Positions 11,823-23,545 of a DNA stretch of 64,000 nt are shown here, piece by piece. Position numbers and translations under genes: made by a program. Where the stretch lies: NCBI GenBank assembly GCA_949825025.1, contig OX463779.1, forward strand, positions 47,551,784-47,615,783, written 5' to 3'. Every line of letters begins with the position of its first letter. The first letter of the stretch is position 1. The notes under the pieces are model-generated. The model did not search any database. It had not been told where the DNA came from and worked only from the letters and a program-made list of their open reading frames with translations. The stretch comes from Siphlonurus alternatus (Eukaryota; Arthropoda; Insecta; Ephemeroptera; Siphlonuridae).

Positions 11823-12799
11823 TTTCATGTGAAATACTGTCGATATTTTTTTGTTATAATTTATATGAAAGTCGAAATTGAAGTAAACTAAAATATAACG
11901 GAACATACAAAATTAATATCATTGTAAAAGACAGGACAAACAAGCCACGTTCTACACTTTCAATATACTATTTGTATTAGTTTTTCGTACCAAGTTGTTT
12001 CACTTTATTTTCATTCTGATCATTTATCTTCTGCCAAAGAAAGCTGATGTTGATAGGAATATTCATTTGCTGGAAGTTACCATTTGTTAGGTCGCATCCT
12101 TGAGCCATTAGCACGGCCTGTAGATAGCTTATCATTAGCTCCATCGACGGCTTGCGTTTTTTTTTTTTTTTTTTTACCTACCACGCACTTGTTGCGTTCT
12201 CAGGCTGCGGGCCGACGTGGTGCCTCTCTAACCACCCTCGTCAACCAACGTTCCAGCCAGGGTACGACACGCGTGGATTTTGTGCGTCAGTTTTTTTATG
12301 ACCATTGCACAGCAAAATTTAAAAAATGACATTGCATGATGGACAAATTTAAAATTTCGTGGCATGATGGGTCTTAAAATGCTTGAAGCTGATTGGTTAA
12401 GCACTTTAACATTGATCAAATTAATGGCTTAACCTGTATAAAGGAACTTTGACGACAACAGTCAACGTGGTGTCTCCTGGCCGCTCTCACAACACTAAAA
12501 AAATATGTATGAATCCATTGCATCATCTTTATTTATTTTTTTTAATCATTAAACATAATGCCTTGGGGTCTTGAGACAGCTAGGATGTATGGATCGAAGG
12601 AAGAGGAAGAAAAATATTCGCAATTTTAGAGGAGTTAGGGCAGTGTCTATAGAAACTGCGTGATGGCACAAACATGGCAGGTGACATTCTTGGTGTCCCG
12701 AGGTGTATACTCCTGGAGAACCCAAACGTTACCCTGCTCATTATACTGTACAAGCTACAAGGACGTGCCTCCGAGGTAAATAAATATCCATATTTGTTT

Positions 12800-13053
12800 T
12801 CATTTTTTTTTTTTTTTTTACAAGGATACACACCTCTAAGAGCTTACAGCTCGCAGCGGGGTGATGGGCAGAGATTAGGTAGAGAAAGGATGGAGGCCAC
12901 GGCCTATTACGCGTATACCAGCATTCGCTGGGGGAATCGTGGAAAACCTCAGTCAGGACGGACACCTCTACTTTTATCAATGGACCAAAGCGATGTCCAA
13001 AGACTGGGGTAATCTAACGTGAACCGGTCAATGCACTGCGTCATGCTCGACCT
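12800..13053 (-). mobile_element. 5S-derived SINE copy with internal deletion
   Basis: Read on the minus strand it has the family's 5' leader (GCGCAGTGCATTGACC-like), the central domain (GAGGTTTTCCACG) and the 3' end CTTAGAGGTGTGTATCCTTG followed by a poly(A) tail, seen as a T run at 12802-12819. The 5S segment and middle part are deleted. Confidence 0.6.
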
Positions 13054-13055
13054 AT

Positions 13056-13720
13056 GTTTTAGCTCTATGTTTTAATTTAAAACTGCAGCCACGGATTCAA
13101 GGGCCCCAATTTCTACGGGAATTCCCCTATCCCCTCTCTCCCTTTCCTTTATTTTGTTTTTGGGGTAGCTTCTTTAGTTTATAATATAATGAAAAATTCA
13201 TTTATTTTATTTTAATTTGCAATAAAAATGATCAGTATTATCACTTCAACAAGTAAGCAGTAATAATTTTGAACAATTTAAACCCTGTTAAATAATTATC
13301 ATTTATCAGTATTAGATTGTTTTATATTCAATATTAAAATGTAATTATATTACTAAAGATTGCAAAGTAAATATTATAATTAAAACATAATAAATTACAT
13401 AATATTCTTACTTATATCTTTTATCATGCCACAAGTTTATAAATTTATTCAAGACATTTTCTTATTCAATTTTAATAATTATAATTTATATATAAATAAA
13501 AGAACATTAATTATAATTAACATTATATTGTTTGCTAATAAATTATTAAATCCTTTTCATTAATAAATTTATATTTACGAAATTAATAAACAAATGTTAA
13601 TGATTTGATACGAATCTTACAATTTGAAAATAAATATTAACTTTGAGTTTCTCCCCTTTCTTATCTTGTTTGAAATATTAAAGCTCGAAACATTGCCTGC
13701 TTGTTTTATATATATAGAAA
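13056..13720. other. Very AT-rich spacer
   Basis: TAAT-rich sequence; nothing recognised. Confidence 0.5.
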
Positions 13721-14031
13721 GGTATTGATGGAGCCTAAGGGAAGAGAATTATCGTAAGATGATGGTAAGGACTCGTTCTATTATTTTTAACTTTGAGTAC
13801 AATCACACCTCGGAGAGGGTCCATTCCGAGATTGGGTTGATCCTGAAGAAGCAAGCTCTAATTTGTTTTTGCTTTAATGACTGTTCAGGTCTCCCAAGGG
13901 AGTCATTGCCTGCCTCGGATAGAACCAATATCATGGCTCTCATTTGTACGGTAGTGCTGCCACCAGTGGTAAATAAAGTAAGCTTTATAATAATAAGTCT
14001 GACCTACACACTAAAAAAAAAAAAAAAAAAA
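13720..14031 (+). repeat. Possible retroposed fragment ending in poly(A)
   Basis: A less AT-rich block with a frame of about 90 codons (13759-14046) that ends in an A run at 14012-14030. No family motif is visible. The poly(A) end suggests a retroposon or processed transcript, but no flanking duplication was found. Confidence 0.25.
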
Positions 14032-14083
14032 GGCCATTTAGGATGAAGCTTAAATCGATACTGTACAGAATTTAAAGGTTTAA

Positions 14084-14937
14084 AGGTAAGGTAATATACC
14101 TATTACCGCATATGAAAATTATGAAAAATGTCTTAAAATGTTCTTCTCTACAATTTATTTTATTATATTTCCCTCATGAGTATAAATATAACAAGTCAGA
14201 GGCAGGAGGTTCAGTCCAATAAGAACAAAACGCTTCCCGGAGGAAGTGCAGTAAATCTCTGGAAAACCCTATCAGTGGCTAAAATATCAGGTATAAAAAT
14301 TTGATCTAACTTTTTAGTTATTAATTTTTAAAGTTAACTAATTTAACATGAAGAAATTGATCTTCCACGTTAAATAGACAAGAATGGTTGCATTTTTTTT
14401 ATTTCATAATTAGAAAATATACATAAAATTATGCTTTTCTGAATTTTTTCAGATTTTTTGGAGTGCGGGAACTAATTTTAAAAAAAATATTTAAAATCTC
14501 TGAATTAGGGTGGTACACCTGATGGGACAACCGTGACGTCATTTGTCGTGCTGTGATTGGCTATTGATGACATCACGGTTGCTGTGATTGACTATTGATG
14601 ACGTCACAAATTGCCCCATCAGATGTACCACCCTAATTCAGTTATTTTAAATATTTTTTAAAAATTAGTTCCCGCACTCCAAAAAATGTGAAAAAAATTC
14701 AGAAAAGCATAATTTTATGTATATTTTCTAATTATGAAATAAAAAAATGCAACCATTATTGTCTATTAGTCAACTTAAAAAATTAATTACTCGAAAAGTA
14801 TAATTATAGATCTATTTTGTACTGATACTCATATTTCAACTACTGATAGGGGATGTAGAGGAGAACATTTTAAGATATATGTTTTATAATTTTCATGTGT
14901 GTGATTTTTTTTTTTTTTAAACATTCGGCGTACCTTT
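14084..14937. mobile_element. Family C foldback interrupted by family B
   Basis: Outer arms AGGTAAGGTAATATACC to AAAATGTTCTTCTCTACA and TAGAGGAGAACATTTT onward match the family C copy at 46436-47098. The palindrome centre at about 14386-14760 is occupied by family B. Confidence 0.55.
14386..14760. mobile_element. Family B palindromic MITE
   Basis: Near-complete palindrome from AATGGTTGCATTTTTTTTAT to ATAAAAAAATGCAACCATT. Inner arms read TAGGGTGGTACACCTGATGG and CCATCAGATGTACCACCCTA. The centre holds repeated TGATTGGCTATTGATGACAT-type units. Confidence 0.65.
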
Positions 14938-14939
14938 AA

Positions 14940-15955
14940 AGTTCGCCTAGTCAAAACTTATTTTGCTGTTTTCAAAATTATTTATCGCAATTAAATTTCT
15001 ATACAACAAACTTCTAAAAAATGTTATAAATAAATATTCACAAAATAAATAAAAGATTTCACATATTTTGGTATTTAAATATGCATGAAAATTAAATCTT
15101 ATTTTTTCCTCAAATGAGATAATTTTTAGTGTAAAAATGCAAAGAGAAATAATATTACAAACTATGGAATGATAATGATATTTATGTATAAAATCAATAT
15201 AATACTTGATTAATGCATGACATTTTTATTTATGTTTTATTTTAATTAGTTTTATAATTATACAATAAATAATGTTTGAAAAAATTCCATTTACCTAATA
15301 ATCAATTACCATTCAATACTAAACGTATAATTCCTAATTATTAATCTACATAATATTTTTATTATTAAAGTTATTTTCCATTTTAATTTTTTTTTTATTA
15401 GTTTGATATCATTATAATGTGTATTGTATTATTAAATTAATAATTTCATGCTTCAATAATTATAAGCATGCCAATCATATTTTGTTCAACAGAATTATTA
15501 ATATCAAATATATTTTAATTACTTTATAATTAAAATTAATTGATGGTTTTAATATTAAAATACATTATTTTAATTATTATATTCTATTACACTTGAAAGT
15601 TTATAATTGTGTATAGAAATATGATCATTGTTATTAAATTGAGAATTTTATTGAAAACTAAGTTAGCCGATACTTCAATTACGATTGTACCGTGTTTTCA
15701 ATATTATTTATCTTAATTGTTTCATACAATGTATTGTTTAAAATAATTATTAATTAATATGTACTTTTGTGTAATTGATAAAAAAAATAATTATATGATT
15801 GTTGAATTAGATTTAGAAAAGATAATTTCTTAGTATTGTTTATTGCTCTTAATTGTGTTAATCTTTCGGGAAAATTTTAATCCGCGGCCCGGAGCAAAGT
15901 GTTTAGTAAGCAATTGTGTAAACTAATTAATCATTTTGTTTTATAAAATTAAATA
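14940..15955. other. Very AT-rich spacer
   Basis: About 1 kb of TTAA/ATTA-rich DNA with no frame, palindrome or repeat match that I could support. Confidence 0.5.
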
Positions 15956-15959
15956 TCCT

Positions 15960-16312
15960 TGATGCCATTTGTACCCTTTCTGGTGTGGACATGCAGATAT
16001 TTGAACCTTTACAGTAAGAGTTATCTTGGCACTGATTGTGAGTGGGGCTTATATACTAGACACCCCAAAACCTTTCTTGCAATCTTCCGGGCTCCTACTA
16101 CCAGATCTGTACAGCCTGCAGTGATAGTGCAAGACTGCAGAAGTATAGTATAGACAGCCGTAAGCTGCCTTCCTCCTACCAACTCCATCATTCAGATACC
16201 AGTCACACTTAATCTCAAGTCACGAAAAGTCTGCCGTGTTTGGGATTTGAACCGGGGACCTCTCGGACAAGAGCCAGGGGCACTAACCACTAGACCATAG
16301 ATGTGGTCTATT
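15960..16312 (-). mobile_element. tRNA-Glu-like SINE
   Basis: On the minus strand from about 16312 the sequence reads GGTCTAGTGGTTAGTGCC and later GGTCCCCGGTTCAAATCCC, i.e. A and B boxes of a tRNA-Glu-like head. A ~250-bp unrelated body follows. The acceptor stem does not close, so it is a SINE head, not a tRNA gene. The central domain of the other SINEs is not evident. Confidence 0.55.
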
Positions 16313-16842
16313 TTTGGTTTTATTTTAAACTATATAAGTATTTTATATTATTCGATTAATAATTTTAAAATCCTCATTTTTTCTCGTTATCAAAATAAAT
16401 GTGTTATGAAAATTTGGATCTGAGACAGAAAGATAATATACATACCCTGAAAAGAGACAACAAATATCACACACTATGTATTTTTAGCAGCAACAGATCA
16501 TACCCTCAAAATGGATAACAGTGGTAACCTTAATTTCTGCTGCTATGTAATTTTGTTAAATGGATTGTGTAATTTTTATTTATTATTAATTTTAATTGAT
16601 GATTCAAAGAAAATTTCTGTGGAAATGCTGGCAGCCAGTAATCTTTTTTATGGTTTTATATTTTACATTTTGCTTCAAACTATATGTACCCCGTCCATGA
16701 AAGCGGCAATAAAAAAACAATCAGGTGTCAATTTTAGACTACAGTGACCAGTTATTCAAATGCAACTATGAATACAAAATACTGTCATAACTGCGTATAT
16801 CTGTAACAATTATTGCTGTTTATAAGCAAAATTTAATTGTTA

Positions 16843-17051
16843 GGGGGATCACACCATGCCTTCGTATTGCATCATATGGTATCGTATGATAAAAATTTAG
16901 AACTGGTTCTAAATGAAAATTTATAATTATATACTATCGCATGTGATACGAAACGAAGCTGTGTGCACGCGCGTACACCTGATCGCATATTTTCTTAATT
17001 TTCTTATCATACGCCATGCTTAATCATTTGTGATTATGTGTGAGACAGCCC
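16843..17051. mobile_element. Family K MITE (PIF/Harbinger-like), copy 2
   Basis: Same inverted termini as the copy at 909-1110, here GGGGGATCACACC and GTGTGAGACAGCCC, flanked by TTA (16840-16842 and 17052-17054). The interior shares TCGTATGATAAAAATTTAGA with the third copy. Confidence 0.7.
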
Positions 17052-17088
17052 TTAACCTGAGCATTACCAAGGTACTTTTTGGTCACAC

Positions 17089-17316
17089 GTTTTACCAAGG
17101 TGGGGAGGGGGGGTCGAAACGCCCCCTATTTAAATCACATGTTAAAAAAAAAAATCTCATTATGTATTTATCGGAAATCGGAAATACAATTTGCTGAGTG
17201 GCTAACTAACGTAAGGATTACAAAGTTTTTTCAGAATTTTTGGGGCAAAATTTTACACTTTTTCCTTGTTTTTAAAGATTTACGGGTTTTATCGCACCCC
17301 CTCCCCTCCCCCCTTG
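17089..17316. mobile_element. Family H foldback, copy 1
   Basis: Ends ACCAAGGTGGGGAGGGGGGG and TCCCCTCCCCCCTTGG are inverted, with GGTCGAAACG facing a TCGCACC-type segment. A second, interrupted copy is at 32341-32785. Confidence 0.55.
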
Positions 17317-17737
17317 GAATGCTTGGATTAATGATCAAGAACTATTGGGATATAAGTTTTAAAATATAAATTAGCATGTAGTAACATATTTTTAAACAAA
17401 AAAATTGAATACGTTTCTATAAAAAATAATCTTGATTGTTGTGACGTACGCAATGAGAAGGAGCTTCATTGTTGGGAGCTTAACCGCTTGTGATACTTTA
17501 TGTAATCAAAAGATTGACTTGGAGGCAATTCTTTTGAGTGTGCCCGTATTATTCCTCAGAAAACATATTGTAGCACTCGTCGTGTTTCAAATAACACATT
17601 TCAATACTACAATGCCATATCAAAGACCGTCGCCGCAGGATATCGATATTAAACAACTCGGCACGTGGCAAGAAAAAAAAAGAAAAAAACTCCTCCATGT
17701 CAACTTAAAAATTAAATATTAAAATGAAAAAGTTTGT

Positions 17738-18120
17738 GTGTGGTGCAGTGCGCTTGACCGGGTCTCGTCAGATCACCGAAATCAAGCAACGCCGAGCGTG
17801 GTTAGTAGTTGGATGGGTGACCATTTAAAAAAAAAACATGTTTTCCACCCAGGGGTAAATCGTTTCACTTTTCCACCATGTGGTTCCCCTGGCTTTGGAC
17901 CATTGCACTTCCGCGCAGTTCATTGACAAAAAGCTGTAGCGTCCATCTTGACTGAGGTTTCCACGTTTCCCTCAGTCGCAGGCAAATGCCGGGATAGATT
18001 GCAAGGTCGTGGCCGCCCCCGTTCTGGAAGAGCCCGCGAAACGCTCAAGTTAGGGTTTCTGAAAGTTCGGGGTCTTAAACTTAGTGAGTAATTAGTAAAT
18101 AGAAGTACCCTGTTTTTGTT
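17738..18120 (+). mobile_element. 5S rRNA-derived SINE, long-tail subfamily
   Basis: The head is the 3' half of 5S rRNA: GTCTCGTCAGATCACCGAAA, then CAAGCAACGCCGAGCGTGG and TTAGTAGTTGGATGGGTGACC, which covers the internal control region C box. The body has the shared central domain (ACTGAGGTTTCCACG, GGCAAATGCCGGGATAG, GTCGTGGCCGCC). The tail contains AGAGCCCGCGAAACGCTCAA and GTAAATAGAAGTACCC. It forms an inverted pair with 18525-18889. Confidence 0.75.
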
Positions 18121-18524
18121 AAATTAAAAAAAAAGTGAAAAATTTAATTTTTAACTGTAGGTGCTCAAAAACAAAACTTTCTTGTCTTCTCTCATGGAAT
18201 GTATATTTTACATTTTGAAGTTGTTCAGTTAACTGCAAAAAAACAACAAACAAACGAATAAAATATATTTAATATAATTTGAAGCATATTATTAATTAAC
18301 TATTTTAATTAATTACAATGTTGATGAGTACGTGATACAGTCTGCAATCAGTGACGAACGTGTCTATTGTATTAAAAAGCACATAATTTAACTAAAATAA
18401 TTACAACTATGGTGGATTTTATAAATTAATCAGCATGAAATGAAAGCTCTCGGAATGCGGTATTTCCAAAATAAAGTATTAACGTGTTAACCCTGACTAT
18501 AATTTTAAGACTTTTTTTTTTTAT

Positions 18525-18889
18525 CAAACCCTAACTGGGTACTTCTACTTACTATTTACTCACTATGTTTGAAACCCCGAAACTTCCAAACTCCTAACTT
18601 AGCGTTTCGCGGGCTCTTCCGGAACGAGAGCGGCCATGGCCTTACAATCCATCCCAGAATTTGCATGCGACTGAGAGAACCGTGGAAACCTTAGCCAGGA
18701 AGGACGCTATATACAGCTTTTGTCAATGAACCGGAAGTGCAATGGTCCAAAGCTAGGGGAACCACATAGTGGAAAAGAGCAACGATTTACCCCTGGGTGG
18801 AAAAGTGCCATGGTTTTTGTTGAAAATGGTCACCCATCCAACTACTAACCACGCTCGGCGTTGCTTGACTTCGGTGATCTGATTTTAAG
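18525..18889 (-). mobile_element. 5S rRNA-derived SINE, inverted partner
   Basis: Reverse copy of the same long-tail subfamily. It begins with GGGTACTTCTACTTACTATT and ends with GGTCACCCATCCAACTACTA then GCTTGACTTCGGTGATCTGA. The leader upstream of the 5S part is missing. Confidence 0.75.
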
Positions 18890-19079
18890 ACTTTTAAGAC
18901 ACTGCTTTCGTATTTTATGACTTCGTATGATAAAAATTTAGAACCGGTTCTAAATGAGAAACATACGATCGAATGCGATACGATACGAAGTTGTGTGTGA
19001 TGCTACACCTGATCAAATAGGTTCTTAATTTTTTTATCATGCACTGCAAAATCATGCGATCATGTGGGAGACAGCCCTT
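18890..19079. mobile_element. Family K MITE, copy 3 (left end eroded)
   Basis: Shares the internal arms around TAGAACCGGTTCTAAATG and the right terminus GAGACAGCCC with the other K copies. Its left end abuts the inverted 5S-derived SINE at 18525-18889, and no clean duplication is readable. Confidence 0.55.
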
Positions 19080-19486
19080 AATTTAATTTGGATTTTTGCT
19101 AAAAATTATGCACATTTGTGTCAGCTTTTATTCTAATCTAACTATTCACTCCTACTAAAATAAAAGCTATACGCGTATATTTAAATTTAATTTTACTTTT
19201 AATTAATTGAAACACTAATGCTTAGAAACAAATATAATTTCCTAAAATTGTTACAAAGAGAATATTCAACTGTCCTTCCTCAAAATTTTTATTTAGTAAA
19301 CAAACAAATTCAAACAGAAAGAAATATGAGGCAAAATGTGATTAAAATTGTTGTATATACCTTTTCAACCTTTAATTCATTGTTGAAATATATATTACAA
19401 GGTGTGAACCTGTAATTGCAAAATTAAACATTTACACTGACAAGCATATATAAGGAAATTCCTTAATTTGGAATTCCGCGCACGAG

Positions 19487-20640
19487 CATGGCGTAGCGCA
19501 TTGACCATTGCAGTCAGAGCGTACTTGAGTAGGAGGCCAAAACCCAGCCGGCGCGATCGTCATCTGTCGAGACATTAGCCGTCCGGAATTTAAAAAAATA
19601 ACATGCAATGTAATCGGGAGGACATATTTTTTTTTAAATATTTACTTGATATTAATGAAGGTGTCTTGTAGAGCGATAATACTTCAATGTAGTCTCCCGT
19701 TTGCTAATTATTTTATTTAGTTCATAAATATCATACTTCTTGAGAAATAAGACGGTAAAGTTAGGGCGGGAACTTGGTTCTATCTTCCAAGCTTTAGTAA
19801 TGTATCATGACGTCACGAAATATTGAAATTACAAAAGTACTTGAATCAACTTTCATACATTATTTTCGATGTAGTAAATAACTTTACTTGATATATACAA
19901 AGTATAGAAAATGCAATTAAGTAAAGTGAAAGTCACTCGCTATGAAGAAAGGCTTTCAATGTTCATATGACGTCATCGCCAGTAAACTGACTTTTATTAC
20001 TTCGCGCATGTCGGCGCATGCGCAGATGTAACAGAAGTAGCAGAAGTCGGGTTCATAAAAGTTTAATATAAGTGTATTAATATTGTTTTTGCGTGAAAAA
20101 AAAGGTTGTCCAGTAAGATTAAACTATATTAGAGTTAAACTTGTTTCATTTTGAAAACTCTAGCATACAGCGTAATTGTCGTAAACCGCGACCAAAGTTA
20201 AGCCCTCTCCCATTTGATTACACGCAAACCTGCTGCTCAGTAGGACGGCTATTGAAAAGTGGGCGCGGTCGTGTTGTGGCCTTCTACTCAAGTTCGCTCT
20301 GGACCAGTTCTCGTTAAATTACCGAAGTCGAGCAACGTCGAGCGTAGTTACTACTTGGATGGATGACTGTTTCAAGTAAAAATCACGTTGCACCCTCCCT
20401 GGGGTAAATTTATCTCGCTTTCCACCCAGAGCAGTGATGCCTTTGCGTGTGTGGTTCCCCAGGCTTTGGACATTGCTTTGATAAAAAGTAAAGGTGTCCG
20501 TCCTGACTGAGGTTTTCCACAGTTCCCTCAGTCTCACCTCAGTGAATACTGGGACGTGTAACAGGCCGTGGCCACCATCCCTTCTCTATACCTTATTCCT
20601 GCACTGTAAGCTCTTAGGGGTGTATCCTTGTAAAAATTAA
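19487..20640 (+). mobile_element. 5S rRNA-derived SINE split by a DNA transposon
   Basis: The leader AGCATGGCGTAGCGCATTGA at 19487 and the 5S segment resuming at about 20302 (GACCAGTTCTCG, ACCGAAGTCGAGCAACGTCG, TACTTGGATGG) belong to one SINE when compared with the intact leader at 30543. The 3' end CTTAGGGGTGTATCCTTGTA is at 20612-20632, followed by an A-rich tail. Confidence 0.6.
19515..20301. mobile_element. Non-autonomous DNA element with ~24-bp inverted ends
   Basis: Ends CAGAGCGTACTTGAGTAGGA and TCTACTCAAGTTCGCTCTG are inverted repeats extending to GGCC on each side. About 790 bp, no long frame. CAGAG-type termini fit hAT, but I could not read a matching 8-bp duplication. Confidence 0.5.
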
Positions 20641-21249
20641 AAAAATGATAAAATAAATTTCTCTTGCATTACTTTAATTGTGAAATAATAATAAATTATA
20701 ATAAACTTCTAAATTTTATTTATCATAGGACATGCTATATATCAACTGTTCAAACTACAAATTTTGATACAATCTGTAAGAAGAAGTATTAAAATAATAC
20801 TTGTGAGTAAAAAATGAAACTCAGAACTCGCTCTCTCGAGTATGAGGTACAGGGAGAGGGAACTCCACATTAAATTAGTTTGCTATGAACGAAGAGAACC
20901 TTACCTGTCACCCCCCTGGAGTGAAGAAAAACAAACACTCTCAAATTTGTGTGAACAGCTACAATTGAATCCTCAGGGTTATATAATTTATAAACAGTAA
21001 TATATTATATTTGTACAATTTAATATTACAGGACAATGAATTTAAGTTATATAAGATTACTGTGAAATGATATTGTAGAGATGATTTTTCATATAAAAAA
21101 TATAATTCTTTTGCTAGGTTTTGTACAGTCTGGTGGGAAATCAACGAGTACTTTTTCCAGAGAACAAATGAAAATAAGCTGAGAGGAGTGCTAACACGTC
21201 AGTTCGTCATGTTATGAGAGAGCTTCATGTTGAATACTAGAGAGAGTAG

Positions 21250-21252
<3 letters not shown>

Positions 21253-21317
<65 letters not shown>
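21253..21317. repeat. (AG)n microsatellite
   Basis: Continuous AG dinucleotide run. Confidence 0.95.
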
Positions 21318-21321
<4 letters not shown>

Positions 21322-22019
21322 AAGAAGAGAAATTATATGACTTTGTTTAATGTTATGTTATAATAAATTATTAAATACATACTTACATTAAAGTTTAGAA
21401 TAAAAAAAAATTACGTTAAATAAATTTATAATATTATATTTTAAGTTTATTTTGATTTATTAAAATATTAAATTTTAAATATGTATTAAAAACTTTAGAG
21501 TTATATAAATTTTACACACAAAAAAAGTGATATATTAAAATTAACAAAATAAACCAATTAGTTAAATATTTGGCCTCTCCTCTCAAGAAGATGATATTTT
21601 CAAATAATTTTAATTTTTTTATGTTTGAACGAAACTTTGATAAAAAAAAATGCCGAAATGTCAACAACGTCTTTCATCTGTTTGCTTTTCAACTCTGATG
21701 AGTTTAGAAAAGTTGTTATCCTTTTTTTAACTTTTCGTTTGAGATGAAACTTTTTTTTTTATATTTGAAACTCCAATCTCAAAAGTATCAAAAATATTTC
21801 ATTTAATATTTCTTTAGCCTTTTTTTCTGAATCAAAAGTTCGTAGTCAAAAGTATCTTCAATCCCTGTATCAAAATTTGAGTAGCATCACAGATTTATTG
21901 TCTTGATTTATTTTCAAGGACAAATTACAGAGCTCTTAATACATAAGATTTACCATTATATAACAAATGTAACAGAAAATGTTTAATATATTGTGTTCAA
22001 AAGTGTAATCAGAGCACAG

Positions 22020-22310
22020 TATTATTGAATATGGGCAACCATGGCCCTTGAGGCACTTCCTGTAGCAGCAATCTGGGCTCAAGGAAATGAGTACATTGTC
22101 TCTGTGGATCAGTAGCTAAATTAATCTCAAAGTCTGGTCAGCAGGGCAAGCAGTTAGCAATATGTCTTTAATATGTGGAGTCCAGTAAGCCTCGTCACTA
22201 TACTTAAAATAACATCTTACTAAAAAGCAGAGAAAATTGCCTTTAATTGGACATCAACGACTGAGGTAATAATGCTGCTGGCTTACCCCGTAAGGGATAT
22301 GACGACATGT
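22020..22310 (+). repeat. Probable LINE 3' tail fragment
   Basis: Shares GAGGTAATAATGCTGCTGGC, followed by TTACC, with the minus-strand LINE fragment at 25014-25285, where that string lies just downstream of the reverse-transcriptase frame. No coding frame survives here. Confidence 0.35.
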
Positions 22311-22456
22311 TATGAATGAATTTTAAAATATACTCTTGAAAAATTACATCTTCAACTAATCCTTTAAACGTCTAAACTTAATCTTATAACGTCTTTTTAC
22401 CTCAAAAATACATCTTATTTCTTCTTCACTCCAGGTGATGATAATATGGAGACAAT

Positions 22457-22610
22457 GTGCGCGATTCACGAAGCAGTTTGCCAGTTTTTTTTAGCCACGT
22501 TTAGCTTAACCATGCTTAACTACGTGGTTTAACACGTAAAACAGGTATAGTTAAACGTGATTAAGCTAAACGTGGTTAGAAACCTGGCTAACTTCTTCGT
22601 GAATCGCACT
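22457..22610. mobile_element. Family E palindromic MITE inside D, first
   Basis: Hairpin with ends GTGCGCGATTCACGAAG and CTTCGTGAATCGCAC. The arms include TTAGCCACGTTTAGCTTAAC-type sequence repeated in reverse. Confidence 0.65.
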
Positions 22611-22620
22611 CATTAATATT

Positions 22621-22776
22621 GGGTGCGATTCACGAAGCAGTTAGTCAGGTTTCAAACCATTCACGTTTAGCTTAACCACGTTTAACTGGATGGTTTAACA
22701 CGTAATACAGGTATAGTTAAAAGTGGTTAAGCTAAACGTAGTTAGAAACTTGGCTAATTGCTTCGTGAATCGCACC
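22621..22776. mobile_element. Family E palindromic MITE inside D, second
   Basis: Ends GGGTGCGATTCACGAAGCAG and TTGCTTCGTGAATCGCACC. It is separated from the first E by ten bases that include AATATT, the D centre. Confidence 0.65.
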
Positions 22777-23327
22777 GATTATTTTTAACATTTTGTGCTC
22801 AATAAGAGGAAAGAAGATGTATAATCTCGTCTTTTTACCTTTTGGTGCAAAATAAGGAAGGAATTAGACGAGGAGATAGCGAATAAAAGATGAAACTCAA
22901 TTTTATATTTAAAGTTTTCGTTTATGTACAAAAAAAAAAAATGAAACAATATTGAAATAAAAACAAGCATTTCATCATCTCAGGTTAAAAACAAATGTTT
23001 CTTACAAGTCGTTTCTCGTGCAGAAGAGGTGGTGTTAAGTCTTACATGGAGCCTTAGGGAATAAGAACATCCATTTGCTAACAAAAACATTCTCTCCTAG
23101 CTGCAGTTGTTGAAATGCACATAGCTCTCAAGAGCTTAGCATACACAAGCAACTGCATCTGCTCTTGTGAACCGCAGTAAGAACAAAGGAACATTTTATT
23201 TATCTTCACTGTTCATTGTATAAAGTCTCTGTTTGAGAAATCAAAATTACTTCCACCATTGATTTGATTGTCTGAAAATATCACAAGTAGGTTTAAACGT
23301 CTATAAGGTGTGTTAAGGCGGATTCAC

Positions 23328-23542
23328 ATGGTGATTTCCAGCCTGCGACGCGAAGCGAATAATGCGCACTTGCTGTAACATCCATTGGCGACCATATTTG
23401 GCAATTAAAATAAAGAGCATGGTAATTTAACGCGATATTCGCCGCAGCAATGGCGAAATTGCTTCCGCATAGGATTTCACAGCTTGTGTGACAAAATCGC
23501 GTCGCATCGTCGTTGTCGCCATCTGAATCCGTCTTTATAATG
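23328..23542. mobile_element. Family I palindromic MITE, copy 1
   Basis: Ends TAAGGCGGATTCACATGG and GCCATCTGAATCCGTCTTTA are inverted. CpG-rich arms contain TGCGACGCGA and CGCGTCGCAT. Other copies: 25950-26713 (interrupted), 32533-32756, and a fragment at 54030-54105. Confidence 0.65.
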
Positions 23543-23545
23543 ATT

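Larger units (their letters stand above)
22333..22905 (+). mobile_element. Element D copy carrying two family E insertions
   Basis: Left half TGAAAAATTACATCTTCAAC to GGAGACAAT (22456) and right half from about 22778 (ATTTTTAACATTTTGTGCTC) to GAATAAAAGATGAAACTC form one D element. The central AATATT is replaced by two E palindromes. Confidence 0.65.

Noticed and set aside
12674..13012. 112-codon frame as a gene
   Set aside because: It runs antisense through a 5S-derived SINE and its poly(A) tail (the Phe run).
20295..20385. 5S rRNA gene
   Set aside because: Only the 3' half of 5S is present, diverged, and fused to a SINE body in every copy.
22457..22776. CRISPR-like repeated units
   Set aside because: The repeats are two inverted palindromic MITEs in a eukaryotic genome, not direct repeats with spacers.
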